Positions 28,115 to 37,499 of a stretch of 64,000 bases of DNA are shown here, piece by piece. Numbering within the stretch: the first letter of the stretch is position 1; each line of letters begins with the position of its first letter. A program made the translations under genes and the position numbers. The notes under the pieces are model-generated. The model saw nothing but the letters and a program-made list of their open reading frames with translations. It searched no databases and was not told the DNA's origin. Origin of the DNA: Thomasclavelia spiroformis DSM 1552 (lineage in GTDB: Bacteria > Bacillota_I > Bacilli_A > Erysipelotrichales > Coprobacillaceae); contig NZ_CP102275.1 of the NCBI RefSeq assembly GCF_025149465.1, positions 2,429,596 to 2,493,595 of the forward strand, read 5' to 3'.

Positions 28115-31100
28115 TTATTTATTACTTTTTTTCTTTCTAGAAACAAATAGATATGTAAGAACACTTAATGAAGCTCCTAAACCTGTTATACTTATAAAAC
28201 TAGTTGCATCTCCTGTTTTTACACTTGTAGTATCACCATTATTTACTACATTACTATCATTATTTGATAGAGATGGATTTTTTACTAATTCTGTTAATGC
28301 AGTTTCAATTGCTTTTTCAGCTGCAGTTACATCTTCTATTGTTGCATCAACATTTGCAAATACGTTTTTAGCATTTACAAGTGCTGTATTTAATTTAGCA
28401 TAAGATGCTACTGTATAATCATTAGCATTTAAGCTTTCTGCTTGATTAATTAAATCAGCTAATAAATCTTTATTTGGAATTAATCTTAATTCCAAGAATG
28501 CTTTAACTAATTTAGTATATGTTTCATCTACTTCTTCTTGCATTGCATTTTCATTAGCTAATACAACATTAGCATTATTTAATGCTTCTTCAAATACAAG
28601 CCAAGTTTTTTCACTATAGTCATCTTCATTTAAACCAGTTAACTGTTCAACAAATGCTTGTAATTGTACCTTGTTACCTTTGTAGAATTCTAATTTCCAC
28701 ATTGCATTTGCAAGACGATTAAAGGCTGTATCAACTTCTTCTTGTATTGCATCTGGGTTAGCTAAAACTATTTGAGCTTGAGCAAGTGCATCTTTAAATT
28801 CAGTTACTACTACTGGTATAACATTTTTTAAATCTTCATCAGTTATTGTTTTAGCTAAATCTATTGCAATTGATAACTCAAATTTATTTGCATCTCCTTC
28901 AATTACTCTTTCTTCTAAGTTTTCGTATGCTATTTTTAATGATTGATAAGCTTGATTTACTTCTTCTTGTGTTGCATCAGCATTTACCAATACTTCATTT
29001 GCTTTATCATATGCTTCTTTAAATACTTGATATGACTCAACAGTATATTTATCAATTGAATTAATAGCACTAGTAATTTCTTGACTATCTACATATTCTT
29101 GAAGTTTAGTTTTATCTACTTCTGTTGTTTCTTTATTATACTTAATTGTATAAGTTACAACAGATTTACCATCTTCTGATTTTACAATGATTTTAACTTC
29201 ATCGTTATATACTGGTAAAACTGTGATTGATTCATTGTTTTTAGCACTAGCTTCAACAGTCGGATAATCAATTGTTTTTAAGTTTACAGTATATGTTTTA
29301 GTTTCTTCATTATAACCATCAAAACCTTCAAAGTCTTCAATGTTAGTACCATTTAATTTTAATTCATCAAGATTAGTAGTTGTATTAGCTTCTGTTTGTT
29401 TAACATAATTATATACTTCAACTTCTGTTAAACCGATACATTTACCAGCTTGTGGTGCTTTTAACCAAATTCTTAATTTACTTGTAGTAATTGGTGTTAT
29501 AAATCCATATGGTGTATCACCAGAAGTATATGGTACTTGTGTTATATGTGAAGATTCTATTTCTTTCCATTCATTAGTTTCACCATCAAAGTATTCAAAA
29601 CGAACATTATCATCACCTGGTAAAACACTATATGCATTATCTGTAAAATGCCAAAGTTTTACATTTTGCATTGTATATTCATTTTGCCATTCTAATTGTA
29701 CATAAGTATCTACTGGCGGATTTTCATTTCTTAAAGCCCAGTTTGTCCATCTAGCACTAGTATCTACACTATCATTACTAATTCCATCATTTAATTTTAA
29801 TAGTGAGTCACTGATTGCAACACTTGATGGATCACTAGCCATACCATTTTGCATTCTACCGTTTGTAAAGACAGGCGCATCATGATAATTTTTAGAAGCT
29901 ATATTAGTAGATTCTTCTAATTTAGGTGCTACCCTTATTATTGCTGTAACATTTTTAGTTCCATCTAATACACTTGCAATTCCGTTAATAGTTACAATAC
30001 CTTCATTTGCAAAAGCATTTTCAGAAATATCCCAAGTTACTGGGAAAGCTTCACTATATTTTCCATCTTCATAGAAACCGCGCAATGTTTGTGGTAATTC
30101 TGGTACAACCCCAACATTAGTCACTGTTGAATAATTTTCCATTGCAACTACATTACCAATTACATGAATTGTAATTGATACAATCGCATCACTATCTTGT
30201 AATTTTCCAGTTACTGTAAATTCTCCAACAGTATTTAATTTTGATTTATCATAGCTATCCCATTCTACATTTAATTCTTTTACTTCTCCATTGTTATAAG
30301 TTCCTACAACTGTTTGTGGTAATTCTGGTTCTTGTCCAAGTCCAACATACATATTTTTAGAAATCTTATAACTTTGTAAATAGGTATCTCCTTCAACTTC
30401 AGGTCGTTTTGTATTTACAGTTATACTTGATGATTGTAGACCATCTGAACTTGCAGTTACTGTAAATGATCCTTCATTTTTTGTAGATTGAACAATTACT
30501 AAAGCTTTTCCACTAAAAGCTTTTCTTGAATTTCCTTTATAACTATCTGTGTCACTAGGATTTCCATTATCAACCCCAACAATTTTTCCTTCTCCTTCAA
30601 TTGAAAAATTTATTTTGTTATTAGCTCCAGCAACTATATTATTATTAACATCTTTAACATCAACAGTAATATAAGACAAGCTATTTCCATCTGCCATTAT
30701 TTCTGTTTTATCAGCGTATGCATCTAATTGTGTTGCATCACTATTTGTTGATACACTATCTCTTCCTTCAGTATCACTAATTAAATTTCCAGCTTCATCA
30801 TATGCTTTAGCGCTTAATTTTCCTGCTGCCCAATCAACTTTAAAGCTCGGATAAAATTCTCCATTAGAGAATGTTTGATAAGTATAGCCTAAAGGTGTTG
30901 TATGTTTAGTAGCACTATCTTCACCAATTTTTTTACCATTTAAATACAATTCAACCTTAGCAGCATTAGTAAATACATCTACTTTGATTTTTCCATTTGC
31001 ATCTTTAACAATTTCATTATTATTCCATGTAGACATCAAATGTAAAGTTGTACTATCTTCATCCCAAAGACTTTTGTATAAATAATATGTATCTTTAGGG

Positions 31101-33055
31101 AAACCTGCTGTATCTACAATTCCAAAGAATGAAGATTTAGGTTTTGCTCCTTGACCACTTACTGATCCAGCACCAGTTCCATTCCAAGGCGTAGGTTCTC
31201 CAAGATAGTCAAATCCTGTCCAAACAAATTCACCAGCATTAAAATCATTTTTAATGACAAAACTCCATGCATCGCTAGCTGAATGTCCCCATCCTACTTT
31301 GGCCTCATCATTATCATATTCAGACATTTGTAAATTTGCATTATCTCTACCAGTTACATTATAAATTCCTCGACTATGAACAGCACTTGCAGTTTCAGAA
31401 CCATATATTGGCCAATTAGAATAAGTATTATGCATTGCAACAGTTTGATCGTTACTAGCATAATTCAATCCTACAACACCACCAGATTCATAAATTTTCT
31501 GATCTATTTTACTAATCATCGCATTAGGATTGGTATTTTTTTGATTATCTCCAATAGTTAAAGGTCTAGTAGTATCAATTTCTTGAATCCAATCAATAAT
31601 ATTACTTGCTACATCAATATAATGAGATGTATCCGTATATACTCCTTCTGTTATTTCATTACCAACAGACCACATAATTACACTAGGATCATTTTTAGCT
31701 CCATCAACCATTGCTTTAGTATCAAATTCTCCCCACTGCATTCCTGGTTCACCATTAATAATTTGATTATCCGCAGTAATAGTTTCTTCAAAATGTGACG
31801 TATAATCATTTACATTTCCATTTTTATACTCTGTCCATCCATCAAATGCTTCATTAATTACAAGCATACCATATTCATTACAAATATCTAGTAAAGCTGA
31901 AGCTGCTGGATTATGAGTAACACGAATAGCATTACATCCCATTTCTTTTAATATTTTAACTTGTCGTTCAATTGCGTCACGATTTGCAACCGCTCCAAGT
32001 GATCCTTGGTCATGGTGCATACTTACACCTTTTAATTTCATTTTTTCGCCATTCAATGAAAAACCAGTATCTTTATCAAAGTTATAATAACGGAATCCAT
32101 AATCAGTTTCATATGTATCTAAAACTTCATTATTTTCTAAAATTTCCGTTTTCATTTTGTACATATTAGCGTCATCTACTGACCATAATTCTGGTTTTTC
32201 AACATTCACACTTTGTTCAATATCTTGAGTGCTATCAGCAGCCATTTCTATTTGGCTAGTTGTTGTATTACTTGCAACTTCACCATTTTCATCAAGCAAA
32301 GTATTTTTTACTGTTACTGTCTTAGTTGTATCACTATCATTTTCTACAGTTGTTGTAATATCAACTTCTACTGTTCCATTTTTATTAGCTTCTAAATCTT
32401 GAACAATAATTTGAGTTCCATTATAACCTACATGAACATCATCAGTTACAGTTAAAGTTACATCACGATAAATCCCGCTACCAGAATACCATCTACTACT
32501 TGGAATCTGATTATTAGTTTTTACAACTAAAACATTTTCTGTTTTACCATCACAAATTAATCCATCAGTAAGATCAAATGCAAATGCAGTATAACCATAT
32601 GGATGGTCTCCTAATTTTTTACCATTTAAATATACCTCAGCATTCATATAAGCACCGTCAAATTCAACCATAAGTTGCTTATCTTGATACTTTTCTGGTA
32701 CAACAAATGATTTTCGATACCATCCTACACCTCCAGGTAAAAAGCCACTTTCAGCTTCTCCACTAGTTGTAAATTCTTGATCGATACTATAATCATGTGG
32801 CAAATTAATATTTTCCCACGTTGTATCATTGTAATTTACATCTTGCGCGTTTTCTACATCTCCTCGATGAAATTTCCAATTTTCATTGAATAAGGTAGAA
32901 CGCTGTCCTTCTCCAATAATGTCAACATAAACCTCTTCAGGTTCAGATTGAACAATTTTAGCATCTGGTTTTGCTAAAACATTTACTGGAGCAACTGATA
33001 ACATCATTGTAGCAGTTAATACTACTGACATTTTTTTGTCCCATTTTGTTTTCAT
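28115..33055 (-). CDS. secreted, wall-anchored GH2 beta-galactosidase-type glycosidase with Ig-like, discoidin and FIVAR domains
   Basis: A 1646-residue surface enzyme. Signal peptide at residues 1-28. The GH2 sugar-binding, Ig-like and TIM-barrel domains reach to about residue 700. The acid/base is probably Glu467 in WSVGNEITEG and the nucleophile Glu554 in PIYGSETAS. FVWTGFDYLGEPTPW is family-typical. A DUF4982 region, a Big_1-like domain, two Big_4 repeats (VVGTYNNGEVKEL, LRGFYEDGKYSEA), a discoidin-like domain (TARWTNWALRNENPP context), a cadherin-like sandwich (LDELKLNGTNIEDF) and four FIVAR repeats follow. The end is SVKTGDATSF, a hydrophobic stretch, then SRKKKSNK, a sortase signal with KTGD in place of LPxTG. 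It probably trims host or dietary beta-galactosides. A cre-like site lies in its promoter. Confidence 0.85.
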   Translation of the reverse strand: MKTKWDKKMSVVLTATMMLSVAPVNVLAKPDAKIVQSEPEEVYVDIIGEGQRSTLFNENWKFHRGDVENAQDVNYNDTTWENINLPHDYSIDQEFTTSGEAESGFLPGGVGWYRKSFVVPEKYQDKQLMVEFDGAYMNAEVYLNGKKLGDHPYGYTAFAFDLTDGLICDGKTENVLVVKTNNQIPSSRWYSGSGIYRDVTLTVTDDVHVGYNGTQIIVQDLEANKNGTVEVDITTTVENDSDTTKTVTVKNTLLDENGEVASNTTTSQIEMAADSTQDIEQSVNVEKPELWSVDDANMYKMKTEILENNEVLDTYETDYGFRYYNFDKDTGFSLNGEKMKLKGVSMHHDQGSLGAVANRDAIERQVKILKEMGCNAIRVTHNPAASALLDICNEYGMLVINEAFDGWTEYKNGNVNDYTSHFEETITADNQIINGEPGMQWGEFDTKAMVDGAKNDPSVIMWSVGNEITEGVYTDTSHYIDVASNIIDWIQEIDTTRPLTIGDNQKNTNPNAMISKIDQKIYESGGVVGLNYASNDQTVAMHNTYSNWPIYGSETASAVHSRGIYNVTGRDNANLQMSEYDNDEAKVGWGHSASDAWSFVIKNDFNAGEFVWTGFDYLGEPTPWNGTGAGSVSGQGAKPKSSFFGIVDTAGFPKDTYYLYKSLWDEDSTTLHLMSTWNNNEIVKDANGKIKVDVFTNAAKVELYLNGKKIGEDSATKHTTPLGYTYQTFSNGEFYPSFKVDWAAGKLSAKAYDEAGNLISDTEGRDSVSTNSDATQLDAYADKTEIMADGNSLSYITVDVKDVNNNIVAGANNKINFSIEGEGKIVGVDNGNPSDTDSYKGNSRKAFSGKALVIVQSTKNEGSFTVTASSDGLQSSSITVNTKRPEVEGDTYLQSYKISKNMYVGLGQEPELPQTVVGTYNNGEVKELNVEWDSYDKSKLNTVGEFTVTGKLQDSDAIVSITIHVIGNVVAMENYSTVTNVGVVPELPQTLRGFYEDGKYSEAFPVTWDISENAFANEGIVTINGIASVLDGTKNVTAIIRVAPKLEESTNIASKNYHDAPVFTNGRMQNGMASDPSSVAISDSLLKLNDGISNDSVDTSARWTNWALRNENPPVDTYVQLEWQNEYTMQNVKLWHFTDNAYSVLPGDDNVRFEYFDGETNEWKEIESSHITQVPYTSGDTPYGFITPITTSKLRIWLKAPQAGKCIGLTEVEVYNYVKQTEANTTTNLDELKLNGTNIEDFEGFDGYNEETKTYTVNLKTIDYPTVEASAKNNESITVLPVYNDEVKIIVKSEDGKSVVTYTIKYNKETTEVDKTKLQEYVDSQEITSAINSIDKYTVESYQVFKEAYDKANEVLVNADATQEEVNQAYQSLKIAYENLEERVIEGDANKFELSIAIDLAKTITDEDLKNVIPVVVTEFKDALAQAQIVLANPDAIQEEVDTAFNRLANAMWKLEFYKGNKVQLQAFVEQLTGLNEDDYSEKTWLVFEEALNNANVVLANENAMQEEVDETYTKLVKAFLELRLIPNKDLLADLINQAESLNANDYTVASYAKLNTALVNAKNVFANVDATIEDVTAAEKAIETALTELVKNPSLSNNDSNVVNNGDTTSVKTGDATSFISITGLGASLSVLTYLFVSRKKKSNK
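28280..29125 (-). repeat. four FIVAR repeats of the GH2 protein
   Basis: Residues about 1311-1592 hold four copies of a roughly 70-residue unit marked by the spaced pattern Y/W-x4-F..L..A..V..N..A.QEEVD..Y..L..A...L. Repeats two to four have close counterparts, in the same order, in the protease at 49097-49729. At the DNA level the stretch CTTCTTGCATTGCATTTTCA (plus-strand reading) is identical in both. Confidence 0.8.
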
Positions 33056-33118
33056 TGTTCTATTCTCCTTTTCTTTCCCATAGACAATATAAAATTGTTC
33101 TATGTATAAATCCTATCA

Positions 33119-33132
33119 TGTAAGCGTTAATC
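33119..33132. promoter_or_regulatory. cre-like catabolite control site in the GH2 promoter
   Basis: TGTAAGCGTTAATC fits the Bacillus cre pattern TGWAARCGYTWNCW at 13 of 14 positions. On the minus strand it overlaps the region after a possible -35 (TTGATT), about 64 bases before the GH2 start. This placement would suit CcpA repression of a carbohydrate enzyme. Identity and use are inferred. Confidence 0.45.
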
Positions 33133-33191
33133 AAACAATCTTTTTAATAATATTTATTTGATTTTTATATTTTTCATTATTGATATTATAA

Positions 33192-33205
33192 TTACAACGT
33201 TGTAA
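33192..33205. promoter_or_regulatory. 14-base perfect palindrome upstream of the GH2 gene
   Basis: TTACAACGTTGTAA lies 137 bases before the GH2 start. A close variant with the same AACGTTGTA core lies 161 bases before the protease start at 53551. It could be an operator shared by the two surface-protein genes or part of the ppk1 control region on the other strand. Confidence 0.35.
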
Positions 33206-33349
33206 AATTTTTATATTAATAAAAATAAATCATATACATAAATTTAATAATAATTTTATGTAAAATTTTTATAAAGTAGATAGTTTTCTCGAGGTAATTA
33301 TTTTATAAATATGATATCCAATTATATATTAGAGTAGGAGGGAATTAAT

Positions 33350-35380
33350 ATGTATGGTTGTAAAGAAAATAGAGAACTTTCTTGGTTAAAATTTAATGAT
33401 CGTGTATTAATGCAGGCAAAAGATTCTAAAGTACCACTAGGAGAAAAGCTTAATTTTGTCTCTATATTTTCGTCAAATCTTGATGAATTTTTTATGGTTA
33501 GAATTGGTTCTTTATACGATCAAATGCTTTTCTATCCCGCATCCAGAGATAACAAAACTGAAATGACAGGAGAAGAGCAATTAAAAAGTTGCTTAAAAAA
33601 GATTACTTATCTTAATAAGAAAAAAGATCGCATTTATCATAACATTTTAGATGAATTAAAAACTTATGGTTGGGGAATTTTAAAATATTCTCAATTAAAA
33701 GATAAAAATGATCGTAAATATTTTGAAAACTATTTTGAAAGAGAGATATTACCTCTTATTTCTCCACAAGTAATTTCAAAAAGACAACCTTTTCCTTTTT
33801 TAAATAATCGTGAATTATATATTGTTGTTCAATTAGAATCAAAAAAAGGAAAACGTAAAATGGGAATTGTTTCTTGTGGAAATGCGATGGATGATCGAAT
33901 GCTAGCAATTCCTAGTATGCAAGGTAAGTTTATTTTAGTTGAAGATGTTATATTACATTTTGTTTCAAAAATCTTTGCGAAATATACTATTAAAAATAAA
34001 GCGTTTATTAGAGTTACTAGAAGTGCTGATATTGAAGAAGATGATCATTCACTAGAGGGACATGATGATTATCGTGAAATGATGGAAAATTTAATTAAAC
34101 AACGACGTAAATTAAGTCCGATTCGTTTAGAAATGTCTGAAGGATTAGAAGAATTAGAAATATTGATGCTTATGAATTTCTTAAACTTAAAGAAAAATCA
34201 AATATTTATTAGCACAGCACCACTAGATTTAAAATTTATTAGTCAATTACGTGATAATTTAAAATTTATGCATCCAGAAATGTTTTATAAAAAACTTGAA
34301 GCAAAAAACAGTCCATTAGTTGAAAACAGAGTTCCAATGATTAAACAAATTTTAAAACGAGATATTTTACTTACTTATCCATTTGAATCCATGTCTCCTT
34401 TTTTAAGATTACTTGAAGAAGCAAGCCGAGATCCAAGTGTAGCAAGTATCAAAATGACATTATATCGTGTTGCAAAAAATTCAAAAATTGTTAAATCGTT
34501 GATTAGAGCAGCTGAAAATGGAAAAGAGGTTGTTGTTTTAGTAGAATTACGAGCACGTTTTGACGAAGAAAATAACATTGATTGGTCTAAACGTTTAGAA
34601 GAATCTGGGTGTCGTGTTATATATGGATTAGATGGTTTAAAAGTTCATTCAAAAATATGCTTAATTACTTGTAAAAATAATCAAGGAATTCACTATGTAT
34701 GTCAAATTGGAACTGGTAATTATAATGAAGTAACTTCTAAATTATATACAGATATATCTTTGATGACATCTAAGTATGAAATCGGTGAAGAAATTAATAC
34801 AATCTTTAATCATTTAAGCTTAGGAGAAACTGAAAGTAATACACAATATTTAATGGTAGCTCCTAATTGCATGATTACTAAAATATTTGAATATATCGAT
34901 GAACAAATAGAACTTGCTAAAAGTGGTAAAGAAGCATATGTCGGTTTTAAATGTAATTCTGTAACTAGTAAAAGAATGATTGATAAATTAATTGAAGCAA
35001 GTCAAGCAGGAGTTAAAATTGATATGATTGTTCGTGGAATTTGTTGTATCATTCCAGGGGTACAAGGTTATACTGAAAATATTAGAGTGATTTCTATAGT
35101 AGGACGATATTTAGAACATTCTAGAATTTATATTTTTGGAAAAGGTGATAATCAAAAAGTATATATTTCATCTGCTGATTTAATGACAAGAAATTTAGCA
35201 CGACGCGTAGAGGTTGCTGCACCTATTTTAGATGAAAAAATTAAAAAAAGACTTGTCTCAATGTTTAATACAATGTTAAAAGACAATGTTAAAGCTTGTG
35301 AGCTATTATCAGATGGTAGTTATAAACGAATTAAAAACAAATTACCAGAATTGAACAGTCAAGAATATTTTTTTAAATAA
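33350..35380 (+). CDS. ppk1: polyphosphate kinase 1
   Basis: Makes polyphosphate from ATP and can run backwards. The 676-residue protein has the PPK1 order: N domain (ENRELSWLKFNDRVL, FSSNLDEFFMVRIG), head domain, then two phospholipase-D-like halves. The autophosphorylated His is in GLDGLKVHSKICL and the second catalytic His in RYLEHSRIYIFG. YISSADLMTRNLARRVE is the usual C-terminal motif. An AGGAGGG ribosome binding site lies upstream. A phosphofructokinase gene follows after 25 bases and an unknown gene after a further 14, so they form one operon. Confidence 0.95.
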   Translation: MYGCKENRELSWLKFNDRVLMQAKDSKVPLGEKLNFVSIFSSNLDEFFMVRIGSLYDQMLFYPASRDNKTEMTGEEQLKSCLKKITYLNKKKDRIYHNILDELKTYGWGILKYSQLKDKNDRKYFENYFEREILPLISPQVISKRQPFPFLNNRELYIVVQLESKKGKRKMGIVSCGNAMDDRMLAIPSMQGKFILVEDVILHFVSKIFAKYTIKNKAFIRVTRSADIEEDDHSLEGHDDYREMMENLIKQRRKLSPIRLEMSEGLEELEILMLMNFLNLKKNQIFISTAPLDLKFISQLRDNLKFMHPEMFYKKLEAKNSPLVENRVPMIKQILKRDILLTYPFESMSPFLRLLEEASRDPSVASIKMTLYRVAKNSKIVKSLIRAAENGKEVVVLVELRARFDEENNIDWSKRLEESGCRVIYGLDGLKVHSKICLITCKNNQGIHYVCQIGTGNYNEVTSKLYTDISLMTSKYEIGEEINTIFNHLSLGETESNTQYLMVAPNCMITKIFEYIDEQIELAKSGKEAYVGFKCNSVTSKRMIDKLIEASQAGVKIDMIVRGICCIIPGVQGYTENIRVISIVGRYLEHSRIYIFGKGDNQKVYISSADLMTRNLARRVEVAAPILDEKIKKRLVSMFNTMLKDNVKACELLSDGSYKRIKNKLPELNSQEYFFK

Positions 35381-35405
35381 ATCGTTAAGTTTAAGGAGTG
35401 ATTAA

Positions 35406-36473
35406 ATGAAGGTTGGAATATTAACAAGCGGTGGTGATTGCCAATCACTAAATGCTACTATGCGCGGATTGGCTATGACCTTATATAATAATATTAAAGA
35501 CGTAGAAATAATTGGTTTTCTTTATGGATATAAAGGTTTAATGTATGAGGATTATAAAATAATGAAACCTGAGGATTTTTCTGATATTATTAATATTGGT
35601 GGAACAATTCTTAAAACATCTAGATGTCCATTTAAAAAAATGAGAATAATTGAAAATGGCTTTAATAAAGTTGAAGCTATGAAGAAAACATACAAAAAAT
35701 TAAACTTAGATTGTTTAGTTGTTTTAGGAGGAAATGGTTCATTAAAATCTGCTAATATGTTAGCACAAGAAGGATTAAATGTGATTGGATTACCAAAAAC
35801 AATTGATAATGATACATGGGGTACCGATTATACATTTGGTTATCAATCAGCAATCGATATTGCTACTAATTATATTGATCAAATTCATACAACTGCTGCT
35901 AGTCACAGTCGTGTCTTTATTATTGAAATTATGGGACATAAGGTTGGGCATATTTGTTTATCTGCAGGTATTGCTTCAGGAGCTGATATGATTTTAATCC
36001 CAGAAATTCCATATGATATTGAAAAAATTGCAGATACGATTAAACAACGCCAAGCTAATGGTAAACAATATACTATTATTGCTTGTGCTGAAGGAGCAAT
36101 TTCTAAAAATGATGCTTTACTTAATAAAAAGCATTATAAGTTAAAAGTTGCTGCTCGTGAAGGACTATCAGTAGTTCATGAAATTGCTAATAAATTACAA
36201 AATTATATTGATAGTGAAATAAGAATTGCTTGCCCAGGTCATGTTCAACGGGGTGGGAATCCATGTCCATATGATCGAACAATAGCAACACGTTTTGGAG
36301 TTGAAGGTGCCAAGTTAATTATGGAAAAAAACTATGGAAAACTTGTTGTTTTAAAAAACAATTCTGTTACTTTTATTCCACTAGAAGAATCTGCCGGTAA
36401 ATTGAAATATGTTGATCCTTGTGGTGAAGACGTAAGTAGTGCTAGGTTATTAGGAATTTCATTTGGAGATTAA
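35406..36473 (+). CDS. pfkA: 6-phosphofructokinase (PfkA family) with a non-standard active site
   Basis: A 355-residue phosphofructokinase with ILTSGGDCQSLNATMRG at the start, LPKTIDNDTWGTDYTFG (catalytic Asp134 within PKTIDND) and CPGHVQRGGNPCPYDR near the end. Residues that separate ATP from pyrophosphate users are mixed. Position 111 is Gly (ATP-like, Gly104 in E. coli) but position 131 is Lys (as in pyrophosphate enzymes), and position 110 is Asn where the Mg-binding Asp103 is expected (LGGNGSLKS). Donor use therefore cannot be called by eye. The position between ppk1 and an unknown gene suggests coupling of phosphate stores to glycolysis, but this is inference. AAGGAG precedes the ATG. 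Confidence 0.85.
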   Translation: MKVGILTSGGDCQSLNATMRGLAMTLYNNIKDVEIIGFLYGYKGLMYEDYKIMKPEDFSDIINIGGTILKTSRCPFKKMRIIENGFNKVEAMKKTYKKLNLDCLVVLGGNGSLKSANMLAQEGLNVIGLPKTIDNDTWGTDYTFGYQSAIDIATNYIDQIHTTAASHSRVFIIEIMGHKVGHICLSAGIASGADMILIPEIPYDIEKIADTIKQRQANGKQYTIIACAEGAISKNDALLNKKHYKLKVAAREGLSVVHEIANKLQNYIDSEIRIACPGHVQRGGNPCPYDRTIATRFGVEGAKLIMEKNYGKLVVLKNNSVTFIPLEESAGKLKYVDPCGEDVSSARLLGISFGD

Positions 36474-36490
36474 TTTTTAAGGAGTTTATG

Positions 36491-37414
36491 ATGATTAAGG
36501 AAACAATACTTGAATTAATAAATAATGATTTTATTAATACTGGAAAGATTTATTTTAGTAATAACATTCCTATTCAAATTAGTAATGCTATATATAGTTT
36601 TGGAAGTAATGATATATCAAATATTATTGTTTTTATTGATAATAGTGATAACTTAGATGGTAGTATTGGCTACATTTTTACAGATAATAAGTTATATAGT
36701 AATTTAGGTAGTTTTAGTTATGATCAAATTACTAAATTAGAATTAGAAAAGCATCACAATGATCCTAAAATATCTGCCTATATTACTACTAAAGATAATA
36801 AATATTGTTTTGATAATAAACATTTTAATTCCGAAACACTTTTAAAATTATTTTCAAAAATAACTGATCTTAATATTGATGTTATTTTAAATGATCATGA
36901 AAAAGTTGCTTATTATGTATCAATCGTTTTAAATGATCTTTTAAACGATGAATACGAAGATATCGAATTAACAACTCAGTTAAAAAATAAAATAAACAGT
37001 TTTTTACATGATTTAGAATTAATAGAAAAACTAGATGATTCTCAATATAATGATGAATTAGAACAATTATGTTTACATGCATTAAATTTCTTTGATGAAC
37101 TTGAATTAGATAGTGAAGAAATTGATATTTTAATAGAACTCAAAAAAGATTTTGATAATAAAAAATATCGAAATTCTCAACAAGTTAATGAAAGCAAAAA
37201 ATACTATGATGATTTGATGAATAAATATCTTAATGGAGATCCAAATACTATTAATCAGATGAAAAATGTCATGAAAAATTTAGGTTTAGATGAAAATAGT
37301 TTAAAAGATAAATCTCCTGATGAAATAAATCAATATATCGATAATTTATGTAATAGTTTTGGAATATCTAGACAACAAGTTGATAATCTTGCTAAGAAAT
37401 TTAATTTTAAATAA
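36491..37414 (+). CDS. unknown protein, third gene of the ppk1-pfk operon
   Basis: A soluble 307-residue protein with no signal peptide or membrane helix. The first 110 residues look like a beta-rich domain (ISNIIVFIDNSDNLDGSIGY, then NKYCFDNKHFN). The middle is acidic and helical. The C-terminal 60 residues (MKNVMKNLGLDENSLK and YIDNLCNSFGISRQQVDNL) form a helical pair reminiscent of short protein-interaction modules. Two ATGs in tandem occur. The second, at 36491, has the better spacing to AAGGAG. I recognise no family. Its stop lies 16 bases from the edge of a group II intron inserted on the opposite strand. Confidence 0.65.
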   Translation: MIKETILELINNDFINTGKIYFSNNIPIQISNAIYSFGSNDISNIIVFIDNSDNLDGSIGYIFTDNKLYSNLGSFSYDQITKLELEKHHNDPKISAYITTKDNKYCFDNKHFNSETLLKLFSKITDLNIDVILNDHEKVAYYVSIVLNDLLNDEYEDIELTTQLKNKINSFLHDLELIEKLDDSQYNDELEQLCLHALNFFDELELDSEEIDILIELKKDFDNKKYRNSQQVNESKKYYDDLMNKYLNGDPNTINQMKNVMKNLGLDENSLKDKSPDEINQYIDNLCNSFGISRQQVDNLAKKFNFK

Positions 37415-37465
37415 TATTAAACTAAATTGAATAGGGGCTAAGAATTAAAATCTTTCGCCCCTTTC

Positions 37466-37499
37466 ACAACACCGTGCGTAGGGTTCCCTACACGGCGTT
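37466..37499 (-). ncRNA. group II intron domain V
   Basis: On the minus strand, immediately after the maturase stop codon, ACGCCGTGTAGGG-AACC-CCTACGCACGGTGT forms the compact bulged hairpin expected of the catalytic domain V (arms described separately, bulge near the middle). It is followed by the domain VI stem at 37433-37462. Confidence 0.75.

Noticed and set aside
28280-29125. CRISPR array or DNA satellite suggested by repeated phrases
   Set aside because: The repetition is at protein level (FIVAR repeats) in one long open frame, with no uniform direct repeats and spacers. No CRISPR array was seen anywhere in the window.
35406-36473. Calling the kinase a pyrophosphate-dependent PFK because of Lys131
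   Set aside because: The neighbouring discriminating position is Gly, as in ATP enzymes, so Lys131 alone is not decisive.
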